64,000 bases of DNA from Fratercula arctica. Its lineage: Eukaryota; Chordata; Aves; Charadriiformes; Alcidae. A model generated the notes under the pieces. That model was given only the letters and a program-made list of their open reading frames with translations, ran no database searches and was not told the origin of the DNA. A program made the translations under genes and the position numbers. Positions 37,863-48,885 of the stretch are shown one piece after another (the first letter of the stretch is position 1; every line of letters starts with the position of its first letter). The DNA is taken from positions 62,835,249 to 62,899,248 of the forward strand of contig CANTUZ010000002.1 in assembly GCA_947846985.1 (NCBI GenBank), read 5' to 3'.

Positions 37863-37945
37863 TAAAATTTTAAGGCCAGAGGGATCTATCTAAGAGCCTT
37901 CTCTATCCTCCTGCATAATACTGGCCTTCAGATTTCACCTAGGGT
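37863..37945 (-). repeat. Old CR1 3'-end fragment
   Basis: TTTTAAGGCCAGAGGGATC, CCTCCTGCATAATACTGGCC and TTCAGATTTCACCTAGGG follow the same reversed ancient CR1 end as at 34666 ('ggccagaagggaccat ... cctcctgcataacacaggccatagaatttcacc'). The copy is diverged and lacks terminal octamers. Confidence 0.6.
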
Positions 37946-38202
37946 TTTTCCCATTTAAGTTCCACACCTTTCAGTTGCTCTCCTGCATGTGACTTCAAAG
38001 CCTTGCAGAGTGAGATTCATACGACATGTCCACCTGTGAGCTAGTCCCAGAGATTCTTCATAAAAATGGAATGAAAAAGGAAATAGTGGATTTTTATCAG
38101 CTATTACCAAAAAAAAGTTATCTCTAAATCTTCCTACAGCAGATTGGATGAGCCAAGTGCTGTTTGTACATATTTATGTCTCCCCATTAAATCTGAAGGA
38201 AG

Positions 38203-38241
38203 TCTGGATGACCTCTGCTCAGCAGCAGAGGTCCATGCAGA
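38203..38241. other. Inverted repeat, ten-pair hairpin
   Basis: GACCTCTGCT (38210-38219) and AGCAGAGGTC (38224-38233) are perfect reverse complements around a four-base loop. Beyond a small internal loop, TCTG (38203-38206) can pair with CAGA (38238-38241). It is too short for a standard microRNA precursor. It could act as a cruciform or be chance. Confidence 0.6.
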
Positions 38242-39305
38242 AGACACCTGGAGTTAAACAAGAGGGCTCACACTCTCAGCTTTGAGTTGAGGCCTTCAAG
38301 TGAGGTGAAACCCTCAAATTGTTTCAGTCACTAAGTACAGTAGCAGATAAAAATTTACATCCAATTTCTAATCTGAATCTGACTAAATCTCTTTCGGTAT
38401 TGCCACTTCACTCCATGCTCAGCTTCATTCTTACTCTGAGAAGTTGTGGAATGATGCTTTCTGTAACTACTGCTGGAACAGTGTTCACCTTTACAGGGAC
38501 AGGACTTTTATGCATAGTGTCCTGTACGCTTTCAGACTGGAGGAACATTTTCCCTTCCTGAGCCTCTGTGATGATCCCGGAGAAGTGATCACAGGATGCA
38601 CAGTACAGTTTTATTCCTTCTTCCCATCCTTCCTAGGTATTGCATCAGCAGGTCATATTCATTTATTGCAAGTGATAGTGATAGTAAATCAGTTGAGGGG
38701 CATCTTGATCCTTATTTCCTTGGTGTAATTTCAGGTTGAACATCTTTCGGTACCCATGGCAAGATCATGTTAGAGGCACTGGGGACTTTACACATAAGGA
38801 GAAATTACTTTCAGGTCAGTACCTATGACACACTGCAAGATCATCTGGCAGCATCATTTACCTTATCCTAATAAAGGAAAAACTGGTTCTTGTGGAATAA
38901 GATTGCCAGAGATTGACTTTCACCAAAAACAGCCCCTGGAATCAAGCTGTATGTGGTAATTTGACTGACTTTCAGGGACACAATTTAAGTAACTTTCTTT
39001 GCCAGAAGGCTAAACGCTTTGAATAACACACTTGAATTACTAGATATAAGGAATGGATAAAACAGGTTCCTTTATTTTTTAGTATAAATCAGGTTTTGCC
39101 TCTTACTTATTAGCAATACCATTATCTCTCAGCGGTGTGTTTCTAATAATTGGTCAGATTTTTTAAATTGTTACAGCAACATTATTGCATTCAAGAAACT
39201 TTAATATACTGGTATCAGGGGCCATGCAGACCAGATCACAGAAGATACTACACATACCAGGCTTGCTTCAATGAAAGCAATGGCAAAATAATTTGTAGAA
39301 ACTAT
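38242..39305. other. Unique non-coding DNA
   Basis: Nothing recognised. The open frames at 38319-38728 overlap each other in different frames and match no known protein. Confidence 0.55.
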
Positions 39306-39409
39306 TTATAGAATCGTAGAATCATAGAATCATAGAATGTGTTGGGTTGGAAGGGATCTTTAAAGGTCATCTAGTCCAACCCCCCTGCAGTAAACAGGGA
39401 CACCTTCAA

Positions 39410-40015
39410 CTAGATCAGGTTGCTCAGAGCCTCATCAAGCCTGGCCTTGAATGTCTCCAGGGATGGGGCCTCCACCACCTCTCTGGGCAACCTGGGCCAG
39501 GGTCTCACCACCCTCATTGTAAAGAACTTCTTCCTAATGTCTAATCTAAACCTACCCTGCTCTAGTTTAAAACCATTGCCCCTCGTCCTATCACTACATG
39601 CCCTTGCAAACAGCCCCTCCCCAGCTTTCCTATAGGCCCACTTCAGGTACTGGAAGGCCACTATAAGATCTCCTCGGAGCCTTCTCTTCTCCAGGCTGAA
39701 CAACCTCAACTCTCTCGGCCTGTCTTCATAGGAGAGGTGCTCCAGCCCTTGGATGATCTTCGTGGCCCTCTGCTGGACCCACTCCAACAGGTCCATGTCC
39801 TTCTTGTGCTGAGGACTCCGGAGCTGAACACAGTACTCCAGGTGGGGTCTCACAAGAGCAGAGTACAGGGGGAGAATCACCTCTCTCGACCTGCTGGCCA
39901 CGCTTCTTTTGATGCAGCCCAGGATGCAATTGGCCTTCTGGGCTGCAAGCGCACATTGCTGGCTCATGTCCAGCTTTCAATCCACGAGTACCCCCAAGTC
40001 CTTTTCCACAGGGCT
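39410..40015 (-). pseudogene. CR1 ORF2 C-terminal region, frameshifted
   Basis: Past the frameshift near 40010 the protein continues in another frame (SPVEKDLGVLVD, a stop at 39977-39979, then [12 protein letters not shown]). It runs open for 185 codons to its normal end, DEALSNLI, at 39410. Landmarks are [33 protein letters not shown], split here by position only, then [31 protein letters not shown] and [17 protein letters not shown]. It corresponds to the remnant at 19290-19742 but is longer and better preserved. Host function is not implied. Confidence 0.92.
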
Positions 40016-40892
40016 GCTCTATCACATCAACCCTCAGCCTGTATTGATCACGAGGGTTGTCCCGACCCAACTGTAGAACCTTGCACCTGGCCTTGTTGAA
40101 CTTCATAAGGTTTGCTCGGGCCCACCTCTGTAGCTCATCCAGGTCCCTCTGGATGACATCCTGTCACTCTGGCACACCGACCGCACCACTCAGCTTGGTG
40201 TTGTCAGCAAACTTGCTGAGGGTGCACTTGATCCCACTGTCAATGTCACTGATGAAGATGTTGAACAGCACCAGTCCCAGTACGGATCCCTGAGGGACAC
40301 TGCTTGTCACTCCTCTCCATCTGGACATTGAGCCATTGACCACCATCCTCTGGATGTGACCATCCAGCCAGTTCCTTATCCACCAAACAGTCCACCCATC
40401 AAATCCATATCTCTCCAACTTAGAGAGAAGGATGTTGTGGGAGACCCTGTCAAAGGCCTTGCAGAAGTCCAGATAGATGATATCCGTAGCTCTCCCCCTG
40501 TCCACTGATGCAATCATCGGTCCATTGTAGAAAGCCACTGGGTTGGTCAGGCAGGACATGCCCCTGGTGAAGCCCTGCTGGCTGTCTCAAATCACCTCCC
40601 TGTCCTCCATGGGCCTTAGCATAGCTTCCAGAAAGATCTGTTCCATGATCTTCCCAGGCCCAGAGCTGAGGCTGACAGGGCGGTAGTTCCCAGGTTCCTC
40701 CTTTCTACCCCTTTTAAAAATGGGTGCAATGTTTCCCTTTTTCCAGTCGCCAGGGACTTCACCTGAATGCCATGACTTTTCAAATATCATGGAGAGTGGC
40801 TTGGTAACTACATCAGTCAATTCCCTCGGGACTCTGGGGTGCATCTCATCAGGTCCCACACACTTGTGTATATTCAGGTTCCTATCTATGTA
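40008..40892 (-). pseudogene. CR1 ORF2 reverse-transcriptase domain, inactivated
   Basis: In the CR1 family this protein copies the element's RNA into DNA at the target site. RT motifs appear in the correct order in one frame. They are NYRPVSL (40668-40688), [11 protein letters not shown] with the first catalytic aspartate (40437-40469), PQGSVLG (40275-40295) and the catalytic box (40200-40211). The box reads FADN where the family has FADD. The last aspartate has become asparagine (codon 40200-40202), which should abolish polymerase activity. In-frame stops occur at 40587-40589 and 40164-40166. The frame continues past the second stop to a frameshift near 40010. Both the aspartate loss and the 40587 stop fit CpG decay. 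Confidence 0.93.
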
Positions 40893-43800
40893 TATGCTTC
40901 AGTTGATTTCAGCTCTCCTGAAGGTGTTATTCCAAATTATGATATTATTTGGTAGTAGATGTTTCACTAGCCAAAGCAGCTGAAGTTGTCTTTTGTATAG
41001 ATGCTACATTTATTTTGCCTTGAGTGTATGTCAGTGTTGTTAAGCTTGTGGAGGCATTGCAGATTCAAGAGAAAATAACACGTTTCTGGAAATAAGAAAA
41101 TCACAGAAACTTTCTAACAAACATGATGAGGTGAGATGCAGTTAAACACCCACACACTTTTCAATGAAAATATTATTGCTACTGATAGTCTTTTAACTAC
41201 GAACACTTACATTAACTATTGTAAACCACCTGCGTGACTATTAAGTGTCACATTGATACAGTCAGCAATCATATTACTTTCCCAATTGCAAGTTAACTTT
41301 TCCTTCCAAAAATACTAGAAAACAAAGACTAGAACCCTGAGACATCCACCTGACTTGCACCATGCTCCACTGAAAAGGCTTCCTAGCAGAGGTAATTTTT
41401 AAAATGCCGTTTATTCTGAGAGCCTCATATAAAAGTTCTTACCAGCTTATAAATATCTGATTTCTCTCCTAATATGGATATAAGAAACCTCAAGTTTATT
41501 TTGTCAAAGGTCTTTTTATCATTGGTTGCATAAGCTGCCAGGGTTTCTGCATGCCACTAGCTTTTTAGATAATATTCAGTATTTTCATTGTAATTCTCCC
41601 GTCGTAGTCATTCATTTGCAAAGCTTACTTGGTCTGGGCTAATAATCTTACAGATCATATCCTGCAGGCTGTCTGCTAGAATTTTTGCCAGAAGTTGGAA
41701 ATTCCAATTAATTAGCAACAAGGACGAAGCTTCCTGAAGGCTTTGAGAACCCTACCCCAAATCTTATCTCACCATTCCCACTTCCTTGATTGTTGTTCAG
41801 CTGACCATATAATGTGTAAATTCAGCCTTCATAACTCATATTCATTCCCTAATATCTGCTAATTCAGCTTGTAACAGCTAGAGCTTTATACCTTGGGTTG
41901 TTAATTTTCTGTTTCCTGAAAAATACAACACTGGCAAGAGCTTGCTAACATCCTTTCTGTATCTAAGCATAAATGTGTTAATAATGCAGCAAAATTACCC
42001 ATGCACTGTGTAAATACCATAATAGATTGCTTGCCACCATCCACACAGCAACTTTTTACTAAGTGCCTAATAAGTTTTGAGTCTGAACAACATGCACATA
42101 ACAGTCACCACTCTAAGAAATGGCCTGTGCAGGCAACCAGCCCAGTTTCTGTAACTGATTAGACAATTCAGTTCCTCTTCTTAGACATACCAGTTCAATC
42201 AGTAGGGATCCATAACTGTGCCACTGGAAATCCCTCTCCAGCTAGTGCCATTAAGCATCATAGCAAAGTACTTTGTCCCACAGTGTGTTTCTGAAGACTG
42301 CAGGTCCTGTTCTTTATGTGAAAACTATTCCTGGAAGCTACCCGTCAGTTTGAAAAGCCCATTGCTTGCTTTGCTGTTGTAATTCCTGAACCATTGGTCA
42401 TATCTTCTACAGAAAAGCTTCAGCTGGTTTAAAAGAGAAAAATAAAAGGCTTGATCTCTGTCTAGAGTAAGCAAGAAATCCAGTGCATCTTATATACAAT
42501 TGGAAGAGATATCTTAAGATTTCTAACTTCCTTCCAAGAAAATAATAAAAGATTGGTAGGTAGGGCAGGAAAAAAATAGCCTATGAATGTTGAAAGGTAC
42601 TGCAACTTGAATGTTAGAAAGAAGGAAAATGGAACATGCTGTGATTAAGTTTACTATGTAGTGTGAGAACTATTCTTCATTAAACCCTCCTCTGTTCATG
42701 CACTGACCAAAAATCAGGTATTTTCAACTTTACTTTTAGGGCTATCCACTCAGGTAACCAGAAATCATAATTAATGGAAATATCAGTAAGAAACTCCATG
42801 CTGGGACACTTAGCAGCCACATGAACAAAATACAGTTAGCAAGATCCCTTTTGTGAAGCATATGCAACTTTGTATGTACGTATGGAGTACATAGAAAGAT
42901 CAGTCCCAGCAGCACTCACAGTATATAATAGGAAAGAATATAATTGCGGATATTTGCAGACCAATCTAATGTAAACTTAATCAATGCAATACCATCACCT
43001 TTGTGTTTCCTAGTGTGAAGACTCATATTGTACATTCTGCCGAAGCTCTTTTTTCTGTGTTCTGTTTCTTTTGCAATTCTCACTTTTCATTCCTGTATAG
43101 TCGTTCCTGGCTTCACCCTATTTTTTCCACGGATTTTTTTAATCTCTCCTACTTCTTAACAATCTTTCTTCAGCTGAATACTAACTCACTGAGGTTCAGG
43201 TTAGACTTAGAAAGCTACAGTGTCAGAGCAGGTTTGAAATTAAACAAAATTAGTTTCTTCTTTCTTAAACTGCAATAATAACTAATGGATGCTATATGAA
43301 TTATGTAATGGTCTTATCACCCCTATATGAATACAAATTAATTCATTTTTAAAGCAAGATCTACACTGAAACCCCAGGTTTCCCAGTTTGAGGGGTGAAG
43401 AAGTTGTCTGAAAGCCAATGCTAGTGTCGAAGATTGCAGACCAGGCTAGTTTCAGATCATCTAATTGAGTTGCTGACTTCTTGTAGTACTCGGAGTCAAA
43501 AGAGGAATGAGAAATTCAGACCATTTGGTCTCCAAAGCTCCTTCAGTTCATCTCTGTACATAGTCATTGTAAAGAACTGCTGAAATCAGGCACCTACAGC
43601 ATGTGATATGCCTCACAGCACTATGACTGCCCTCTCCAATGCCTCAGCAGGACAGGAAGCCCTGGCTTGCAGTGAACTGCAGTGCTTTGACTCTTACACT
43701 TTGGCAACATGCTAAGTACTTGACACCACTTTGAAGGATATGAAAGCGCGACAGTTTTGGAGGGGTCTTTTACATCTGACTCAAAAACGGAGTTTCAAGT

Positions 43801-44929
43801 CAGAAAGATTTATTAAGTTTTCTCCATAGTTTCTATCACATTGAATTGTAGGCAGAAAATAGGAGCACTGTTCTCACAAACAGGAGTGATAATTGCTTTG
43901 TTAAAGGTCGCCCAGATGGGACACAGATATTCAGAACTGTTTTAAAGTGTAGTGAGAGCTACAATTATCTTCCTTCTTCTCAAGTGAGTCTGAAGTTGCC
44001 AAAAAGACATTGGAGCCTCTGGAATAAAATTTTAGGTTTCTTTCAATTAAATGTGAATTCATTTAGCTTGTAAGGGGATGGTGTTCTTTTCCCTAAGTGT
44101 TAGAAATAATCCAGAAGTTTCATTCTGGATTATTTCAGTTTCATTGCAGAAGAGGCAACCACTTTTTCAGACTTCCAGGATGAGGAGATCTGTGCAGCAG
44201 CACACATTTGTTACAACACTGGTTGAGCTCCTCTTGGGGACCACACAACTCTGCTTTGTTAGACTTCACTGTTGGATCCCATGTGTTTTAGCCTGCTTGA
44301 CCTAAGCAGTCTAGACATCACCACAGTTCTCTCTGCCACACTGCTGGAGAAGCAGTAAAAACAATGTGTAGTAATGAAGAGATTTTTTTCAATAGTGTAG
44401 CAGTTCCTGATTATGCCTGCTGAGGAGTCATTAATTGCTGTGCTAACTCCAGAGAAGATGAATTTCTGCCTTATTTCCCCTTTTCTATGTTTCTTTTGAT
44501 GAAATCCCATCACTTGGTAACAGTGTCACACGTGCAGCCAAATGGACTCACATGCGTTGCTACTTCTAAATTCATGCAGTTTGGGCTCATGCTTAATCAG
44601 CTGAATCACAATGCTAGCCTCTAATACTTATCCCTATTGTCATTCCCCTTATTGTCACTATCTGATCAGATTTAGGGAGCTGTATGTAGTCAGAGTTCCT
44701 GCTTTCACTTCCTTGTTATACACAACATGGAGGACACCCACCCCCTCCCCACCCCAGCTACCTGCATCCTCAGCTGCAGAGAACTCTGAAATATTAATTT
44801 AAAACTATTAGAAATCTTTGTTTTATTAACAAGATACTTTTTTCCTTGCTTTTTTTTTCCCACCTAAAGTGAACAATTATGAATTGTAATAACTGTATTC
44901 CAAGAATGTTTTATTCTGTCAAAATGGAG
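40893..44929. other. Unique AT-rich non-coding DNA
   Basis: Nothing recognised. A frame open at 43003-43278 on the plus strand is phenylalanine- and serine-rich from pyrimidine-rich DNA and matches no known domain. Confidence 0.55.
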
Positions 44930-45250
44930 AGCTCTCCCCCAGGGCCACATTAGTATCTTTTTCTGTCTAGGAATGCAGCTGTTCCAGGGCAGGCTCTGAG
45001 TAATGTCTCTAATCGGCAGATATGCAGAGTGCTTAAGCTAATTATGTAATAAGGGAATCACTCCTAAAATTTTATAAACGTTAATATAGACATTTAACTT
45101 CAATTTCTTTGAAAGTTGAACAGGAAATGAGAATTCTTGTGGTACTAGTACCAAATGCTCATTTTTATACTGAGGTTTTAAAATGTCGGGTATTGCAGAT
45201 CTAATGCTGTATTCAAGCTGCAAATTACTCTCTTTGGCATTGAAATATTG
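44930..45250. other. Complex non-coding stretch, possible conserved element
   Basis: A non-repetitive stretch where a moderately GC-rich part (44920-45000) passes into one with many TAATTA-type cores (for example AAGCTAATTATG near 45037). It has the look of vertebrate conserved non-coding DNA, but there is no internal proof. Confidence 0.15.
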
Positions 45251-47029
45251 CTGCAATTAAACCTGCAGTAAAGTATTAAAAGGAAAAAAAAAATCTTGCA
45301 TCTGATTGCCTTTACACAAAACTATGTGGATCTTCATTGATCTTGAAAGATGGCCCTTGAGATCTGAGTTTTAATTTTTCATACACAGATATACCCTCTT
45401 CCATAGTTCTTGGGTATCGAATTTAAGATTTCTGATTTAAGCAGTTCCACATGAAAGCTAACATTGTGAGACGTATCTGAGGCGAGGCAGCTTCTTTAAC
45501 AGTTTGCAATCTACATGCCAGCCCTTATTCATTTGTCTATATGTATGTCTTTGTTTCTACATTTGTATTACCCAGCAAACCATTCATTTCAGTAACAGTC
45601 ATTTCTCAGGTATTTGGTAAACAAGACAAATGTATTTTCAGTTACAGTATTTGAGTACGGGGAGTGGGGGAAGGGGGCAAGGACAGCTGGCTTAGACCAA
45701 ACACACTCTTCTCCCTAGCCCACGTTTAACATTTTCCCTCATTCAGACTCCCTCTGAAAAGTGCCAGCATGGTAGACAACCAAGAGCTTCCACATCCAAG
45801 GTAGAAAATTCCCTTGGCAATACTGTAGTCCTGACACTTCCGAAAATGCACGGCACAGCCCTCCAACCAATTGGGCCATTTATGTCCACCAAGTGATTAT
45901 TAAAACACAAAAAAAATGAAAGAAAACCCCAAAACAAGACTCTTCGCATATGGAAGATCAAAAAGGTAACAAACTGCCCACAGTAGATGTTGATTTTGTT
46001 GTTTATTGCACTGCTATTGGGCATTAGGATAAAATCTACACTTCGTTGTGAGAGCAGAACCAGGCTGGTATTCAAACCCATGCTTCCCTGCATCCACATT
46101 CACTAACCATAATCCCGAATCCAAGTCCAGACTCAAAGTAGTAGGCAACCATGAATAAAACTTCCCTCTTGTTACCAGCTGAAACAGGCAAAAAGATGCA
46201 TTTATCTGTAATATGGATGGGCTTGAATATACCACTTCCGTGCAAGTCATATATCCTTGCCATAGGAAGCCATTGCTATGTCCTTTCTAGAAGACTTTCA
46301 ATACTGCACACCAAAAAGAGATTGGTTGGCAGCCTCACTTTACTTGGGATAACATAGCCCTGACTGATAGATGTTCCACAGCTTGCCAAGACAGGGATTC
46401 TGTTAGGACCACTTGCTAGATTCCACAATAATGGTACTCTACAAACAAAGCCTCAAATATTAAGCAGATGAGTGCTTATTAAACATTAAGCATATGGTGT
46501 TAAAAAAATGGCAGAGAAAGTGCTAATGCCCTAACAAGCAAAGTCCCAGGCTCAGCATTTCCAGTTCTAGTCCCTTCCAAACTTCTTTTCTTGACAGTTT
46601 TGGAGAACTCTCTGTAAACGGTTCATCTGCGTAGGTCCGTGGTCTGCATTTTCACAAAGCAGAATATTTGATTTCCATATATCAGGACCTAACTTTAGGT
46701 TCCTAAGCTTGAATATGATTTCACAAAAAGGACTGAAATGCATGGATCCCCTCTTTAAGACTGAAGCTATAAATCCAGTCACCATTCTAGCCCTCAAAAA
46801 TTACAACCATTAGAAGCACCCATTGTCCCAGACTTGTCCAGTTGAGGCTGGACACCTGCGCTACTTCCATCTTGCCGCTGCTAATACCTCAAAACATGGG
46901 GGCTATGATATATGCATTCTGCATCTAATAGGGAAGAACTCTCCTTCCTAGTTGCAGAAAAACCTCTCCCTCCCCATGCATGTCCAACCAGAGGAATAGA
47001 ACACAAAATACAAGTTATGGTTTAGGAGG
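45251..47029. other. Unique non-coding DNA with a G-rich tract
   Basis: A G-rich tract at 45659-45683 has runs of four, five and five G plus GG, so a quadruplex is possible but not ideal. Overlapping open frames near 45743-46263 match nothing known. Confidence 0.5.
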
Positions 47030-47195
47030 GTTCTGATACACAATTTGTCAGAAGCTCGGAGATCAGTTTGAGGAGGCAGTGTTGAATGCTTACCCTGTTC
47101 CTAAACTCTTGTCTAGTAATTCATGGCTTACCTGTTGGAGACAGGGCACTGAGCTAGATGGACCTTTGCTATGGGACAATACAGCAATGCGCACT
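47030..47195 (+). repeat. Old L3/CR1-type 3'-end fragment
   Basis: CTGTTGGAGACAGGGCACTG, then AGCTAGATGGACCTTTG and a degraded TGGGACAATACAGCAATGC match the 3' end of old L3/CR1 elements ('ttggagacaggatactgggctagatggacctttggtctgacccagtatggc'). The upstream 100 bases are too diverged to align by eye. Confidence 0.6.
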
Positions 47196-48754
47196 TGCTC
47201 CAGCTTTGAAAGGAGCATAAAGACAAAAGTTGTGAACTAAGCCTCACACTTTAAAGCAGAGCAAACATGAAATTTATTAACTAGGAGTCTGTAGAAACAG
47301 CTTGTAGCATGGGACATTCTGAATAGGATTTAACAAGTAGATTTTCAGTTGGCTTTCAGGACTTGCTCCACTGTCCTGTTAGTGGAATTTCTTCTTGTGC
47401 TAGCCATCTTGGATTTACTGTTCAAATATTTGATTGAATTTCTATTAAAAGACACAAAAGTTTTCACTGAAAAATTAAATGAAAGCTCTGGGAAGCAACA
47501 GAAAGAGCACATGATGGATGCTGGCTTGCTGCATTGTTTTGTTTCCCCTGTTATTCTTTGAGATGTTGCAGCTTGTGTTTCTGCTCTAAAAATTACAAAC
47601 ACAGATGGGTGTACATTCTAAACACAGTAGGATATTACTGTAGTATTACCACTGACCCAGGTTCAGTCAGAAGTCCTAGGAACTACCCAATGCACAGAAT
47701 GGAAGCAAACATACTCATATTCATTGTAGTTATGGAGAGAATAGAGGGAATGAGAGATTCTGTGATTGAAGGCCCTCATACACCGACATTTTTACTAAAG
47801 CAGCAAGGCTTCCCATTTTCTAAATGCTAGCGTAGAAAACTTGATCATAATATTCGAGGTTTGAACATCCTTTGCACTAACTTTGCATCCTCCTGGAACA
47901 GGGAGAGCGCTGACGGTCAGCCAGAGCCAGGTGTCTGTTCTCAGGCTGATGGCTATGCATTGGTGTAGCCACATTGCTACAACCAGCCAGCACTTCTTCC
48001 ATTTCAGCATACTAGAGGGTATCACTGCTGTTGTTATTCTCCATCAAGGGATTCTGGGAGTCCCAAGCTCCAGTGAGTCTCGACTCCGTACTAGCACTCC
48101 CCAGTTGTAGCTCCCCATTCATATTTGTGTGAGTTACTTCTGAAATGTAGACTCATAAAATAAACGCAGCTGCTGAGTTTCTTGCTTGGAGTCCTGCACT
48201 GTTGCATTTAACGAATCTTTGATCACTACAGAATATGACTTTTGGAACAGTTTCACGCATACATACGGTTCTCACCTGTCAAAAGTGCCCAAGTCCTGCT
48301 TTGTCTGAGAGAGTGGGTCTGGCCTTCACATTAACGTATGAGGACCTCATCATTGCTCCTTGTTATTTGAATGACAAAAATGACCACTACTATCCTGAAC
48401 TGGCCCAAGGTTATGACCCTATCTGTGTGAAGAACTTGGCCCCATCAATAGAGTGGGTAGAAGTTGCCCCAAATCTGTCACTGTAAGATGCTTATGGTGT
48501 GCCACCTTGTCACATTACTTTGGTTTGTAGACCTTTCTCCCAACTCATTGAATGGGTATACACAGATTAATTATAATGCTTATACCAGAAAACCAATCTT
48601 AGCCATAGTAAAGTCAGTATCCTTGATATATGGACACTTTTTTTCATTCAGAAATCTGCTCATACCTTTTGCAAAACATAAACTACCTCTGTAACTCCTT
48701 CCATTTTGATCAGTAAAGTCCCACGGTATTTCTGTAGTTAATATGGATTTCAGT
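47196..48754. other. Unique non-coding DNA
   Basis: No gene recognised. A near-perfect short palindrome GCTGACGGTCAGC lies at 47909-47921. Overlapping open frames at 47345-47602 and 47795-48025 are not recognisable. Confidence 0.5.
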
Positions 48755-48885
48755 CCTCCTTTTACAGCTGGTGAGATAATGTGAACTACAGAAAGGTTAA
48801 GTGACTCAACTGAAGTCATGTCAAAAGTTAGTGGCAGCCTGTCAGAGTCAAGAAGGGGATTTAGATGTCTTGAATCTTCTTCCTC
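48755..48885 (-). repeat. MIR-like SINE fragment, antisense
   Basis: TTTTACAGCTGGTGAGATAA, then CTACAGAAAGGTTAAGTGACT, CAACTGAAGTCATGTCAAAA and GTTAGTGGCAGCCTGTCAGA follows the antisense MIR core as remembered ('ttttacagatgaggaaactgaggcacagagaggttaagtgacttgcccaaggtcacacagctagtaagtggcagagcc'). The order and spacing are right across about 110 bases. Confidence 0.6.

Larger units (their letters stand above)
39306..40892 (-). mobile_element. CR1 LINE, 1.6-kb 5'-truncated copy
   Basis: The largest element in the window. On the minus strand it ends with four octamers of the TTCTATGA series (39306-39337, one unit altered to TTCTATAA and one to TTCTACGA). It then has a 3' UTR of about 70 bases and a long stretch of ORF2. 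Homology can be followed to about 40892, where a [18 protein letters not shown] stretch is still readable. The exact 5' break may lie up to about 40930. The first ORF, the endonuclease domain and the N-terminal part of the RT are missing. It is oriented like the copy at 19186. Confidence 0.96.

Noticed and set aside
39726..40106. 126-codon minus-strand frame as a separate gene
   Set aside because: Its first part is CR1 ORF2 in frame. The remainder is the wrong frame after a frameshift near 40010.
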